This document shows positions 17,177-27,178 of a stretch of DNA of 64,000 nt, in pieces. The translations under genes were made by a program, and so were the position numbers. The notes under the pieces were generated by a model that was given only the letters and a program-made list of their open reading frames with translations, did not search any database and was not told the DNA's origin. How positions within the stretch are numbered: position 1 is the stretch's first letter; the number at the start of each line of letters is the position of its first letter. The DNA is taken from positions 1-64,000 of the forward strand of contig NZ_ATLO01000054.1 of assembly GCF_000416235.1 (NCBI RefSeq). Reading direction: 5' to 3'. This stretch comes from Pseudomonas sp. CFII64 (GTDB lineage Bacteria; Pseudomonadota; Gammaproteobacteria; Pseudomonadales; Pseudomonadaceae).

Positions 17177-18658
17177 ATGCACAGGCTAAAGACCGGCCTT
17201 TTACAGGCCGCCGGTTGGCTGTTCTACCTGAGTTTATTGATGGGCCTCGCCTTGGCGCTGCCTACAAGTATCTTCGACGCCGAGTCGAAGAACTTTATTT
17301 TCCTGATTGGCGCTGTTGGTATCTGGCGCTACTCGATGGGTGCCACGCACTTCCTACGCGGCATGCTGTTTCTGTATGTGGTTTACCCGCACTTGCGCCG
17401 CAAGGTTCGCAAGCTCGGCAAATCCGCGGACCCGTCCCATGTGTTCCTGATGGTCACCAGCTTTCGAATCGATGCGCTGACCACGGCCCAGGTGTACAGC
17501 TCGGTGATTCGCGAAGCCATTGACTGCGGTTTCCCGACCACGATCGTCTGTTCGCTGGTGGAAATGTCCGATGAGTTGCTGGTCAAGGCGATGTGGGAAA
17601 AAGCCAATCCGCCTGCCCATGTGAAGCTGGACTTCGTGCGCATTGCCGGCACCGGCAAGCGTGACGGCCTGGCGTTCGGCTTCCGCGCCATTTCCCGGCA
17701 CTTGCCGGATGACCGCGCTGTGGTTGCCGTGATCGATGGCGATACCGTGCTCAGTGAAGGCGTGGTGCGCAAGACCGTGCCCTGGTTCCAGCTGTTCGGC
17801 AATGTCGGCGGCCTGACCACCAACGAGTTCTGCGAAGTGCGCGGCGGTTACATCATGAGCGAATGGCACAAGCTGCGTTTCGCCCAGCGGCACATCAACA
17901 TGTGCTCGATGGCGCTGTCCAAGCGCGTACTGACCATGACCGGCCGTATGTCGGTGTTTCGTGCGTCGGTCGTGACCGACCCGGCATTCATTGCCGACGT
18001 CGAGAGCGATTCGCTGACGCACTGGCGTCTGGGCAAGTTCAAGTTTCTGACCGGTGACGACAAGTCCAGCTGGTTCAGCCTGATGCGCCTGGGCTACGAC
18101 ACGTTCTACGTCCCGGATGCCGCGATCAATACCGTGGAGCACCCGCCGGAAAAAAGCTTCATCAAGGCCAGCCGCAAACTGATGTATCGCTGGTACGGCA
18201 ACAACCTGCGGCAGAACTCCCGGGCACTTGGCCTGGGCATGGGCCGTCTGGGTCTGTTCACCAGCGTCGTGCTGTTCGATCAGCGCGTGTCCATGTGGAC
18301 ATCGATCCTCGGCCTGACCGTCGCGATCATCGCCAGCATGAAGTATGGCGTGACGTTCATCCTGATGTACCTGCTATGGATCGGCATCACCCGCCTGATT
18401 CTCACACTGATGTTGTCCTTGTCAGGGCACACGATCGGGCCGGCCTATCCGATCATTCTTTATTACAACCAGATCGTCGGTGCGCTGATGAAGATCTACG
18501 TCTTCTTCCGCCTCGACCGACAGTCCTGGACTCGTCAGGACACAAAACTCAGCCGTGACATGGCCAGTTTCCAGGGCTGGTTCAACACATGGTCCTCCCG
18601 AACCATGACTTTCTCGGCTGGCACCATCTTCGTCGCCGCGCTGTTGACGATGGTTTGA
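17177..18658 (+). CDS. alg8: Alginate polymerase glycosyltransferase Alg8
   Basis: Alg8 is the inner-membrane family 2 glycosyltransferase that polymerises GDP-mannuronate into polymannuronate and passes the chain to the periplasm. The 493 residues (family norm ~494) have N-terminal helices at ~10-30 and 42-60, a cytoplasmic GT-A domain with the nucleotide-binding VIDGD motif near residue 190 and LTGDDKSS near 290, and C-terminal helices from ~360 onward. The ATG at 17177 (MHRLKTG) is used; the preceding in-frame TTG lies inside the inverted repeat. It acts as a complex with Alg44. Confidence 0.96.
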   Translation: MHRLKTGLLQAAGWLFYLSLLMGLALALPTSIFDAESKNFIFLIGAVGIWRYSMGATHFLRGMLFLYVVYPHLRRKVRKLGKSADPSHVFLMVTSFRIDALTTAQVYSSVIREAIDCGFPTTIVCSLVEMSDELLVKAMWEKANPPAHVKLDFVRIAGTGKRDGLAFGFRAISRHLPDDRAVVAVIDGDTVLSEGVVRKTVPWFQLFGNVGGLTTNEFCEVRGGYIMSEWHKLRFAQRHINMCSMALSKRVLTMTGRMSVFRASVVTDPAFIADVESDSLTHWRLGKFKFLTGDDKSSWFSLMRLGYDTFYVPDAAINTVEHPPEKSFIKASRKLMYRWYGNNLRQNSRALGLGMGRLGLFTSVVLFDQRVSMWTSILGLTVAIIASMKYGVTFILMYLLWIGITRLILTLMLSLSGHTIGPAYPIILYYNQIVGALMKIYVFFRLDRQSWTRQDTKLSRDMASFQGWFNTWSSRTMTFSAGTIFVAALLTMV

Positions 18659-18698
18659 CCAGACCCACGGATTAATCGCTTAAGTAGGAAAATTAACC

Positions 18699-19871
18699 AT
18701 GAATACAGCCGTGAATGCGAACGTCGTCCATGAATCCGAAGCCCAGCGTCAACACGCCCGGATCCGGATTCCCGCCAAGCTGCGCCTGCTCAATGGCCAG
18801 CCCAACGCCCCTCTGGTACAGGTCGAAGACTTGTCTGCCGGTGGCCTGAGCTTCGTTGCCCCGAACAATCTGCGCCTGGCTACAGGTTCAGTGATCAAGG
18901 GTCGTCTGCAGTTCCTCATCGACAACCTTGGCCTGGCCATGGACATCGAAATGCAGGTCCGCTCGGTGGATGCCTCCACTGGCCGCGTTGGTTGCCAGTT
19001 CCAGAACCTGGAACAGCAAGACATCGCCACCCTGCGCCACCTGATTACCTCGCACCTGAGCGGCGACATCGTCAGCATGGGCGAAGTACTGGCCACCTTG
19101 CAGCGCGACAATTTCACCAAGGCGCGCAAGAACAAAGGCGAAGGCAGCGGCATGAGCGCCCTCGCGCGATTGCGCGCGGTGACCTTCAGCCTGGGCATTT
19201 TCATCGTTGGCCTGGCGGCATTCGGTTTCATCTTCAAGACCGTCTACGGCCTGTACTTCGTCAGCCATGCATCGGCCGGCCTGGTTACCTTGCCGTCGAT
19301 GGATGTCACCATGCCGCGTGAAGGCACCGTGCAGAGCCTGGCTCAGGTCAATGGCCCGATTGCCAAAGGCGCCCCGCTCGCTTCGTTCAGCACCAGCATG
19401 CTGGAAATGCTCAAGGGCAGCCTGAACGGCGACGATCTGCAACCGGCCAAAATCGAAGAACTGTACGGCAAGCAAATGGCCGGCACCTTGACCAGCCCTT
19501 GCGACTGCGTCGTTGCCAAGCAACTGGTGGCGGACGGTCAGTTCGCCTCCAAAGGTCAGGTGATCTTCCAGCTGGTGCCGCGTAACACGGCTGCCAACGT
19601 TGAAGCGCGCTTCACTTATCGCCAGTTCAACGATGTCAAACCCGGCACTCACGTGAACTTCCAGGTTGCCGGCGAAGACAAGGTCCGTACCGGCCAGATC
19701 GTCAGCAGCACCAACTTGAGCGACGCCGACCTGTCCACCGACATCCGCGTGCAGATCAAGCCTGACGAAGCGCTGGACAGCTCGTTGTCCGGTCGCCCTG
19801 TGGAAGTCACCAGTGATCGTGGCCCTTCGATGAACTGGCTGATCGACAAAGCCATGGCCGCGGGTCTCTAA
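18699..19871 (+). CDS. alg44: Alginate polymerase co-factor Alg44 (PilZ c-di-GMP receptor)
   Basis: Alg44 activates Alg8 when c-di-GMP binds its cytoplasmic PilZ domain. The binding residues are intact: R17xxxR21 and D44-x-S46-x-G-G, at the same positions as in P. aeruginosa. One membrane helix follows near residues 162-184, then a periplasmic HlyD-like region (PREGTVQSLAQVNGPIAKGAPL, then FQVAGEDKVRTGQIV). The 390 residues match the family length. It ends one base before algK. Polymer output of this strain should therefore be c-di-GMP dependent. Confidence 0.97.
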   Translation: MNTAVNANVVHESEAQRQHARIRIPAKLRLLNGQPNAPLVQVEDLSAGGLSFVAPNNLRLATGSVIKGRLQFLIDNLGLAMDIEMQVRSVDASTGRVGCQFQNLEQQDIATLRHLITSHLSGDIVSMGEVLATLQRDNFTKARKNKGEGSGMSALARLRAVTFSLGIFIVGLAAFGFIFKTVYGLYFVSHASAGLVTLPSMDVTMPREGTVQSLAQVNGPIAKGAPLASFSTSMLEMLKGSLNGDDLQPAKIEELYGKQMAGTLTSPCDCVVAKQLVADGQFASKGQVIFQLVPRNTAANVEARFTYRQFNDVKPGTHVNFQVAGEDKVRTGQIVSSTNLSDADLSTDIRVQIKPDEALDSSLSGRPVEVTSDRGPSMNWLIDKAMAAGL

Positions 19872-19872
19872 C

Positions 19873-21282
19873 ATGGGTAGCCCACTACGAACCTTGTCGA
19901 CCCCAACGCTATTGAGCCTGGCGATTGCCTTCGCGCTGACCGGTTGTGCCGGCCTGCCCGATCAACGCCTGGCCAATGAAGCCCTGAAAAACGGCGACAC
20001 CGCCCTGGCAGAGCAGAACTATCGGCAACTGGCGGACCTGGGCTACAGCGATGCACAGGTCGGTCTGGCCGATATTCAGGTAGAAAGCCGCGATCCAGCC
20101 CTGCTCAAGCAGGCCGAGGCCACCTACCGCGCCGCCGCAGAAACCTCGCCTCGGGCGCAATCGCGCCTGGGTCGTCTGCTGGCTGCCAAACCGTACGCGA
20201 CCGAAGCCGAACACAAAGAAGCCGAACAGTTGCTGAAGAAGGCGTTCGCCAATGGCGACACGTCTTCTCTGACGCCGCTGGCGATGCTCTATCTGCAATA
20301 CCCGCACACGTTCCCCAACGTGAACGCGCAGCAGAAGATCAGCGAATGGCGCGCTGCCGGCTACCCGGAAGCAGGTCTGGCCCAGGTGCTGCTGTATCGC
20401 ACCCAAGGCACTTACGATCAGCATCTGGATGAAGTCGAAACCATCTGCAAGACCGCGCTGACCACCACTGACATCTGCTATGTCGAACTGGCCACCGTGT
20501 ATCAGAAACGCGGCCAGACCGAACAGCAGGCAGCGCTGATCAAGCAGCTGCAAAGCGCTTACGCGATCGGCACTGTCGGCGCCCAGCGCGTGGACAGCGT
20601 GGCCCGCGTGCTGGGTGACGCCGAGATCGGCACGCCGGACGCAAAGACTGCCCAGCAATTGCTGGAACAAGTCGCGCCGGGCTATCCGATTTCCTGGGTC
20701 ACCCTGGCCAAACTGCTCTACGACTTCCCCGATCTGGGCGACGTCGACAAGATGATGGAATACCTGGACAACGGTCGCGCCGCGGATCAACCCCGCGCCG
20801 AACTGCTGCTGGGCAAGCTGTACTACGAAGGCAAATGGGTGCCGGCCGATTCGAAAAAAGCCGAAGAGCATCTGAAGAAAGCCGCAGGCACGGAAATCGC
20901 CGCGCATTACTACCTGGGGCAGATCTATCGTCGGGGCTACCTCGGCCAGGTCTATCCACAGAAGGCAGTGGACGAACTGCTGATCGCCGCTCGTGGCGGT
21001 CAGAACAGTGCCGACTACGCCATTGCCCAGCTCTACTCCCAAGGCAAGGGCACGATTCCCAACCCGGTCAATGCCTGGGTCTTCAGCCAATTGGCGCTGA
21101 AGCAAGGCACGCCGCAAGCCACCGATCTGGCGCAGCAACTGAGCGCCGCACTACCGCCTGAAAAGCTCGCCGCAGCCCAACGGTTGCTGGAACAAGAGCA
21201 AAAAGTCCGGGGCGCCAGCAGCCAGAACGCGCTGGCCATGCAAGCCCTGCAAAAAGAAGACGGCGAGGACGCACCCCTATGA
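19873..21282 (+). CDS. algK: Alginate secretion lipoprotein AlgK
   Basis: AlgK is an outer-membrane lipoprotein facing the periplasm, built of tetratricopeptide/Sel1-like repeats, that helps place the AlgE porin. The lipobox LTGC gives lipidated Cys25. Several Sel1-type helices follow (ALKNGDTALAEQNYRQLADLGYSDAQ, YLDNGRAADQPRAELLLGKLYYEGK, AAHYYLGQIYRRGY and others). Its 469 residues compare with ~475 in P. aeruginosa. Its end overlaps the algE start by 4 bases. It also contacts AlgX in the periplasmic modification complex, as established in P. aeruginosa. Confidence 0.96.
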   Translation: MGSPLRTLSTPTLLSLAIAFALTGCAGLPDQRLANEALKNGDTALAEQNYRQLADLGYSDAQVGLADIQVESRDPALLKQAEATYRAAAETSPRAQSRLGRLLAAKPYATEAEHKEAEQLLKKAFANGDTSSLTPLAMLYLQYPHTFPNVNAQQKISEWRAAGYPEAGLAQVLLYRTQGTYDQHLDEVETICKTALTTTDICYVELATVYQKRGQTEQQAALIKQLQSAYAIGTVGAQRVDSVARVLGDAEIGTPDAKTAQQLLEQVAPGYPISWVTLAKLLYDFPDLGDVDKMMEYLDNGRAADQPRAELLLGKLYYEGKWVPADSKKAEEHLKKAAGTEIAAHYYLGQIYRRGYLGQVYPQKAVDELLIAARGGQNSADYAIAQLYSQGKGTIPNPVNAWVFSQLALKQGTPQATDLAQQLSAALPPEKLAAAQRLLEQEQKVRGASSQNALAMQALQKEDGEDAPL

Positions 21283-22778
21283 AACTGAATTCCCTGATGG
21301 CTGCCGGCATGGGCCTGGGCTTTACGCTGATGTGGGCGACGCCGACATTGGCCGCGATGACTGAAGACAAGAACTTTGGTCTGGAAGTGAAAATCACCGG
21401 CCAGGCCGAAGACGACCGCGACCTGGGCACCCGCTCCGGCGGCGACGTCAACGGTATCGGTCTGGACGTGCGTCCATGGATTTACGGCGAGCGCGGTAAC
21501 TTCAGCGGCTATGCCATGGGCCAGGTGGTGACCGCCACCGACACCATCCAGACTGACCCGCTGGAACAAGCCACCAGCGATGGCAGCGGCACCCAGACCG
21601 CGCGCGGCAATGCCAGCGAGCGGGAAGTCGACAAGAGCTATCTGGCCTTGCGCGAATTCTGGATCGGTTACAGCGGTTTCACCCCGTACCCTGGCGAAAT
21701 GCTGAAGGTCGGTCGTCAGCGCCTGCGCAACGACGACGGCCAATGGCATGACGTGAACATCGAAGCGGTAAATTGGGCGTTCGACACCACGCTGTTGCGT
21801 GCCGATGTCGGCGCTGCCCAGCGCTTCAGCGAATACCGCACTGACCTGACCGAGCTGGACCCGAAAGACAAAGACCGTCAGCACCTGTTCGGCGACGTCG
21901 CCTACCAGTGGTCCCCTGGCCATTGGGCCGGCGTGCGCGCCCATCACAGCCACGACGGCGGCAGCCTCAAGGACCGCGGTGAGGTGGTGGACGATCTGGA
22001 CAAGACTTCCCGGGGCGATCTGACCTGGCTGGGTCTGCAGGCCAACAGCGACGCTTACAACTATCGCAACACCAACCCGATCAACTATTGGGGCAGCCTG
22101 ACTTACCTGACCGGCGATCGTGACGAAACCCCGACCACCTTCAGCTCGGCCACCGATCAATACCTGGCGGGCGACAAGACCAGCAGCAACGTCAACGGCT
22201 GGGCGACCGATCTGGGCCTGCGTTTCCGTCTGGACCCGCAATGGCAAGTCGGCGCCGCGTACTCGCGGGCCAGCAAGAATTACGAACAGAACGGCCTGGA
22301 AAGTAACCGATCGAACTGGACCGGCACCCGCTCGCGTGTGCATCGCTTCGGCGAAGCGTTCCAGGGCGAAATGGCCAACGTGGAAACCGGCTCGCTGTTC
22401 GCTTCCTGGCAGCTGCGTGACGACTACGACGCGTCGCTGATTTACCACAAGTTTCGTCGTGTCGATGGCAATGCCCGTATCGGCGGCGCTGGCGTGAACC
22501 CCAATCGCGAGAACTTCGACGAAAACGGCATCTCGACCAACACCTTCGATTCGTTGCCACTGGAAGACGGTCGCAAGGATCTGGGTCAGGAAATGGACCT
22601 GGTCGTGACCAAGTACTTCAAGCAAGGCCTGTTGCCGGCGGCGTTGAGCCAGTCGATGGACGAGCCTTCGGCGCTGGTGCGCCTGCGCGCCGGTGTCTTC
22701 AAGCCGGGCGACGCTTATCACAGTGGCGTGGATGAATACATGCACCGCGCCATCGTCGACGTTATCTGGCGCTTCTGA
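21279..22778 (+). CDS. algE: Alginate outer-membrane export porin AlgE
   Basis: AlgE is the beta-barrel through which alginate leaves the cell. The signal peptide spans ~1-25 (ending TPTLAA). The mature protein shows repeated amphipathic strands and Arg/Lys-rich segments that guide the polyanion (YPGEMLKVGRQRLRNDDGQWHD near residue 140). It closes with an aromatic C-terminal strand (HRAIVDVIWRF), the outer-membrane assembly signal. It has 499 residues. It overlaps algK by 4 bases, and its TGA overlaps an ATG, but the better algG start is 27 bases further on. Confidence 0.96.
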   Translation: MKLNSLMAAGMGLGFTLMWATPTLAAMTEDKNFGLEVKITGQAEDDRDLGTRSGGDVNGIGLDVRPWIYGERGNFSGYAMGQVVTATDTIQTDPLEQATSDGSGTQTARGNASEREVDKSYLALREFWIGYSGFTPYPGEMLKVGRQRLRNDDGQWHDVNIEAVNWAFDTTLLRADVGAAQRFSEYRTDLTELDPKDKDRQHLFGDVAYQWSPGHWAGVRAHHSHDGGSLKDRGEVVDDLDKTSRGDLTWLGLQANSDAYNYRNTNPINYWGSLTYLTGDRDETPTTFSSATDQYLAGDKTSSNVNGWATDLGLRFRLDPQWQVGAAYSRASKNYEQNGLESNRSNWTGTRSRVHRFGEAFQGEMANVETGSLFASWQLRDDYDASLIYHKFRRVDGNARIGGAGVNPNRENFDENGISTNTFDSLPLEDGRKDLGQEMDLVVTKYFKQGLLPAALSQSMDEPSALVRLRAGVFKPGDAYHSGVDEYMHRAIVDVIWRF

Positions 22779-22804
22779 TGCGAGCCGCGAAAGGAGTGCG
22801 AGAG

Positions 22805-24415
22805 ATGAACAGTCAAGCAAGCAACTTGCGAACCCGGGCCTGGCCACAAGCCCTGCTGGAAAGCGCAGTGCTGAGCAGCGCGCTGTTGCTCGGCAGCACG
22901 ATGGCACTGGCTAACAGTGCGCCGGCTGCGACCGCTCCCGCCAAGGTCGGAGTCGTTAAAGAGTTGCAACAGGCCAAGACCTACACCATCAGCAGCCCGC
23001 CCGTCGAGCCGCTGATGATGGACAAGCCCAAGCTGCCGGACCTGACCGGCTACACCGCCGAAGCCGCTGCGAAAAAAATCGTGCGCGGCAAGCCGGCGAA
23101 AGTCCGCATGGGCCGGATGATGGCGGAAAACGGCCTGAAGGAATTCATCGGTGGCGATAACAAGATGGCCGAATGGGTTGCCCGCCAACGCGGCATCCCC
23201 CAGGCCATCGTTGTTGAAGACGGTTATGCCACCCTGAAAGACCTGGCGAAAAAAGTACCCAAGCAGTACCTGAACGAAGTTTCCCCAGGTGTGTTCCTGG
23301 CCCGCGTGCCAATCCTGGTGACCGAGCATGCAACTCTGGAAATCGCCAAGAACGAACTGCGTCTGTCTCAGGAAGGCGGTTCGTTCCTGGTGATCGAGGG
23401 CAAGCTGTTCATGTCTGACTCCCAGCTCAACGGCTGGCGCGAAGCGGACAAAGGCCTGGCCTCGTTCCGCTCGCCGACCGAGTTTCGTCCGTTCCTGCTG
23501 TCCTGGGGCGGTTCGCAGACTTACGTGGTCAACAGCAAGATGGCGAGCCTGGGCTACTCCAAGAGTAAATCCTACGGCGTGAGTATTTCCCAATACACGC
23601 CGAACATGGCCAAGGTCATGAAGCGTCCGGAACCGACTGGCTGGATCATCGGCTCCGAGTTCGCCGACATGTGGTACGGCTTCTACTGCTATGAAACCCG
23701 TGACTTCGTGGTCAAGGGCAATACCTATCGCGACAACATCGTCTACGGCATTGACCCCCATGACCGTTCCCACGGGCTGATCATTGCCGAGAATGACGTC
23801 TACGGCACCAAGAAAAAGCACGGGATCATCGTGTCCCGTGAGGTGAACGACAGCTTCATTTTCCGCAACAAGAGCCACGACAACAAATTGTCCGGCGTGG
23901 TCCTTGACCGTAACAGCAGCAACAACCTGGTCGCGTACAACGAGGTCTATCAGAACCATTCTGACGGCATCACCTTGTACGAGAGCGGCGACAACCTGCT
24001 GTGGGGCAATCGTGTCATCGCCAACCGTCGTCACGGCATCCGCGTACGTAACAGCGTGAACATCAAGCTGTACGAAAACGTCGCCATGGCCAACGGCCTG
24101 ATGGGCGTCTACGGCCACATCAAGGACCTGAGCGATACCGACCGTGACATCGACCTCGACCCGTTCGATACCAAAGTGTCGCTGATCGTCGTCGGCGGTG
24201 AACTGACCGGCAACAACTCCGGCCCGCTGTCCATCGACTCGCCCTTGAGTATCGAGCTGTATCGCGTGGCGATGCTGGCACCGACCAAGAGCAACGGCAT
24301 CAGCTTCAACGGCATCTTGGGCGAACGCCAGGACGAGATTCTCGACTTGCTGGTCCGCCAGAAGAAAGCCGTGCTGATCGACCCGGTCGAGCGCCAGACA
24401 GAACTTCAGGACTGA
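22805..24415 (+). CDS. algG: Poly(beta-D-mannuronate) C5-epimerase AlgG
   Basis: AlgG converts mannuronate residues in the nascent chain to guluronate in the periplasm. A signal peptide (~residues 1-37) precedes a right-handed beta-helix of CASH-type repeats. The catalytic motif DPHDRSH places the key His at residue 319, the same number as in P. aeruginosa, when translation starts at the ATG at 22805. That start has aaggag ~10 bases upstream, whereas the ATG at 22778 overlaps the algE stop without a site. It has 536 residues. It also belongs to the periplasmic scaffold that protects polymer from AlgL. Confidence 0.95.
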   Translation: MNSQASNLRTRAWPQALLESAVLSSALLLGSTMALANSAPAATAPAKVGVVKELQQAKTYTISSPPVEPLMMDKPKLPDLTGYTAEAAAKKIVRGKPAKVRMGRMMAENGLKEFIGGDNKMAEWVARQRGIPQAIVVEDGYATLKDLAKKVPKQYLNEVSPGVFLARVPILVTEHATLEIAKNELRLSQEGGSFLVIEGKLFMSDSQLNGWREADKGLASFRSPTEFRPFLLSWGGSQTYVVNSKMASLGYSKSKSYGVSISQYTPNMAKVMKRPEPTGWIIGSEFADMWYGFYCYETRDFVVKGNTYRDNIVYGIDPHDRSHGLIIAENDVYGTKKKHGIIVSREVNDSFIFRNKSHDNKLSGVVLDRNSSNNLVAYNEVYQNHSDGITLYESGDNLLWGNRVIANRRHGIRVRNSVNIKLYENVAMANGLMGVYGHIKDLSDTDRDIDLDPFDTKVSLIVVGGELTGNNSGPLSIDSPLSIELYRVAMLAPTKSNGISFNGILGERQDEILDLLVRQKKAVLIDPVERQTELQD

Positions 24416-24428
24416 GGAAGATATTTTT

Positions 24429-25868
24429 ATGCACGCACATTTGATCAAGTTACTCAGTCTGTCCGGCCTGACCGCAGCCCTGATCGCTATCAGTGGCGGT
24501 GCTCGTGCCGACGACACAACAGCGCCGACGTTCACCGCCGAGCCTTGCTGCAACCTGTGTCCTGAAGCTCACGATGCCAAGAATTACGTGACCCGCTATC
24601 AGCAGAACTTCACCACGCTGGTGCAGGCTCAGGGCGACTGGCTGTTCCGGACCCAAGAAGATTTGCGCACCGAATTCGACACCACGCCGGAAGGCTACCG
24701 TCGCATGAAAGAACTGCACGATGCGTTCAAGAGCAAGGGTGTGGAACTGGTGGTGGTTTACCAGCCGACTCGCGGCCTGGTGGATCGCAACAAACTGTTC
24801 CCGGCCGAACGCGACAAGTTCGACTACGAAAAAGCGCTGACCAATTACAAGGCCATGCTCGGTCGCTTCAGCAAGATGGGCTATTGGGTGCCGGATCTGT
24901 CGCCGTTGACCAACGAGCAACAGGCGCATGATTTCTACTTCCGCGGTGACCAACACTGGACGCCATACGGCGCCCAGCGCACCGCGAAAATCGTTGCTGA
25001 AACCGTGAAGAAAGTTCCGGGTTACGCAGGCATTCCCAAGCGCGAATTCGAGAGCCACGTCTCCGGCCGCATGGGCAAGACCGGCACCCTGCACAACATG
25101 GCCGCGCAGTTGTGCGGCAATACTTATGCCGTGCAGTACATGGATCAATTCACCACCGAGCCTAAAGGCGAAGCGGCGGATGGCGATCTGTTCGGCGATT
25201 CCGGCAACCCGGAAATCACCCTGGTCGGTACCAGCCACAGCGGCAAGAACTACAACTTTGCCGGCTTCTTGCAGGAATACATTGGCGCTGACGTATTGAA
25301 CGTCGCGTTCCCTGGCGGTGGTCTGGAAGGTTCGATGCTGCAGTACCTGGGCAGCGAAGACTTCCAGAAGCGTCCACCCAAGGTCCTGATCTGGGAATTC
25401 TCGCCGCTGTACCGTCTGGACCAGGAGACCATCTATCGCCAGATGATGTCGCTGCTGGATAACGGCTGCGAAGGCAAGCCAGCCATCATGAGCGCCAGCA
25501 CCACCCTCAAGCCAGGCACCAACGAAGTGTTGGTCAATGGCAAGAACGGAATCAAAGACATTCGCAACGGCAGCAATCAGATCGACATTCGTTATGCCGA
25601 CCCGTCGGTGAAAGTCCTTCAGGCCAAACTCTGGTACATGAACGGTCGCCACGAAGATCTGAAAATCGAAAAACCGGAAACATCCGATACCGACGGACGC
25701 TTCTCCTTCGAACTGCGCGAAGACAAGGACTGGGCTGACCAGCAATTGCTCGCACTGGAAGTACAGGGCCCGGAAGCGGGTGCTGCACCGCAGAAGATCG
25801 AGGCGAAGGTTTGCAAACGTAACGTGTTCCCGAGAACTGCGCAGAACACCGCGCAAGCCGGGTTATGA
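24429..25868 (+). CDS. algX: Alginate O-acetyltransferase AlgX
   Basis: AlgX transfers acetyl groups to mannuronate residues in the periplasm and also binds polymer. The signal peptide is ~1-27. The SGNH-like catalytic triad is intact: Asp174 and His176 in RGDQHW, and Ser269 in GTSHSGKNY, all at the P. aeruginosa positions. The C-terminal part (~350-479) is the carbohydrate-binding module. Cysteines at the N-terminus (EPCCNLCPEA) and later match the disulfide-bearing family. It has 479 residues. It starts 13 bases after algG and overlaps the first possible algL start. Confidence 0.96.
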   Translation: MHAHLIKLLSLSGLTAALIAISGGARADDTTAPTFTAEPCCNLCPEAHDAKNYVTRYQQNFTTLVQAQGDWLFRTQEDLRTEFDTTPEGYRRMKELHDAFKSKGVELVVVYQPTRGLVDRNKLFPAERDKFDYEKALTNYKAMLGRFSKMGYWVPDLSPLTNEQQAHDFYFRGDQHWTPYGAQRTAKIVAETVKKVPGYAGIPKREFESHVSGRMGKTGTLHNMAAQLCGNTYAVQYMDQFTTEPKGEAADGDLFGDSGNPEITLVGTSHSGKNYNFAGFLQEYIGADVLNVAFPGGGLEGSMLQYLGSEDFQKRPPKVLIWEFSPLYRLDQETIYRQMMSLLDNGCEGKPAIMSASTTLKPGTNEVLVNGKNGIKDIRNGSNQIDIRYADPSVKVLQAKLWYMNGRHEDLKIEKPETSDTDGRFSFELREDKDWADQQLLALEVQGPEAGAAPQKIEAKVCKRNVFPRTAQNTAQAGL

Positions 25869-25876
25869 GGCTACCT

Positions 25877-26992
25877 ATGCACACTCCGAAACTGATGCTC
25901 CCCACCCTGCTGTCTCTGGCGATGTTTGCCGGGGCAGCCAGCGCCGCCACGGGTCTCGTGCCGCCGCAAGGGTATTACGCGCCGATCGAGAAACTCAAGA
26001 CCGGCGAAAACAACTTCACCTGTGACGCGATCCCGCAGCCGTACACCGACAAGCTGGTGTTCCGCAGCAAATACGAAGGTTCCGACAAGGCGCGTTCGAC
26101 CCTCAACGAGGAATCGGAACAAGCGTTCCGTGATGCGACCAAGTCGATCACCACGCTGGAACGCGGCATCAGCAAAGTCGTCATGCAGTACATGCGAGAC
26201 GGCCGTCCGGAACAGCTCGACTGCGCGCTGAACATGCTCACCACCTGGGCCAAGGCCGATGCGCTGGAGTCCAAGGACTTCAACCACACCGGCAAATCGA
26301 TGCGCAAATGGGCGTTGGGCAGCATGTCCTCCGCTTACCTGCGCCTGAAGTTCTCCGATTCGCATCCATTGGCGGCGCATCAGCAACAGGCGCAAGTCAT
26401 CGAAGCCTGGTTCAGCAAGCTGGCCGATCAAGTGGTCAGCGACTGGGACAACCTGCCGCTGGAAAAAACCAACAACCATTCGTACTGGGCTGCCTGGTCG
26501 GTGATGGCAACTTCGGTCGCCACCAACCGCAAGGACTTGTTCGACTGGGCAGTGAAGGAATTCAAGGTCGGCGCCAATCAGGTCGACAAAGACGGCTTCC
26601 TGCCTAATGAACTCAAGCGCAATCAACGTGCCTTGGCGTATCACAACTACGCCCTGCCGCCGCTGGCCATGATCGCCAGTTTCGCCCAGGTGAACGGCGT
26701 CGATGTGCGTCCGGAAAACAACGGCGCGTTGCAGCGTCTGGGCGAGCGCGTACTCAGCGGCGTCAAGGATCCGGACACCTTCAAACAGAAAAACGGCGAC
26801 AAGCAGGACATGACCGATCTGAAGATCGACAGCAAGTTCGCCTGGCTTGAACCGTACTGCTCGCTCTACACCTGCAAGCCTGAAGTGCTGGATAACAAAC
26901 ACAAGATGCAACCGTTCAAAACCTTCCGCCTCGGTGGTGACCTGACCAAGGTCTTCGACCCGAGCCATGAGAAGGGTGACAAAGGCAGCTGA
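25877..26992 (+). CDS. algL: Alginate lyase AlgL
   Basis: AlgL is a periplasmic family 5 polysaccharide lyase that cleaves alginate by beta-elimination, clearing polymer that strays in the periplasm. Signal peptide ~1-24 (ending AASAA). The active site NNHSYWAAW (His ~201) and the catalytic Tyr in ALAYHNYAL (~255) are present. The 371 residues match the family. The ATG at 25877 has gagg upstream; another in-frame ATG at 25865 overlaps the algX stop and would add four residues before the signal peptide. A REP pair follows the gene. Confidence 0.95.
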   Translation: MHTPKLMLPTLLSLAMFAGAASAATGLVPPQGYYAPIEKLKTGENNFTCDAIPQPYTDKLVFRSKYEGSDKARSTLNEESEQAFRDATKSITTLERGISKVVMQYMRDGRPEQLDCALNMLTTWAKADALESKDFNHTGKSMRKWALGSMSSAYLRLKFSDSHPLAAHQQQAQVIEAWFSKLADQVVSDWDNLPLEKTNNHSYWAAWSVMATSVATNRKDLFDWAVKEFKVGANQVDKDGFLPNELKRNQRALAYHNYALPPLAMIASFAQVNGVDVRPENNGALQRLGERVLSGVKDPDTFKQKNGDKQDMTDLKIDSKFAWLEPYCSLYTCKPEVLDNKHKMQPFKTFRLGGDLTKVFDPSHEKGDKGS

Positions 26993-27006
26993 TACATAGC
27001 TCAACC

Positions 27007-27096
27007 GTAGGAGCGGCTTTAGCCGCGAGGGGACGGGCATTCAGAATCATATCCATGATCTGCAATACCGACCTCGCGGATGAAGCCGCTCCTACG
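27007..27096. repeat. REP pair inside the alginate operon (algL-algI)
   Basis: gtaggagcggctttagccgcga faces tcgcggatgaagccgctcctac across ~45 bases. A GC-rich G tract follows (27122-27140). This is the only REP pair inside the operon and lies exactly at the border between the export/trimming genes and the acetylation genes. Confidence 0.9.
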
Positions 27097-27178
27097 AGCA
27101 CTGCGTAAACCCCCATTTTGCTATGGGGGGTTTGGGGGGGCTTCGGCCTTTGACTGTTGGACAAACGGAGAGATAAGG

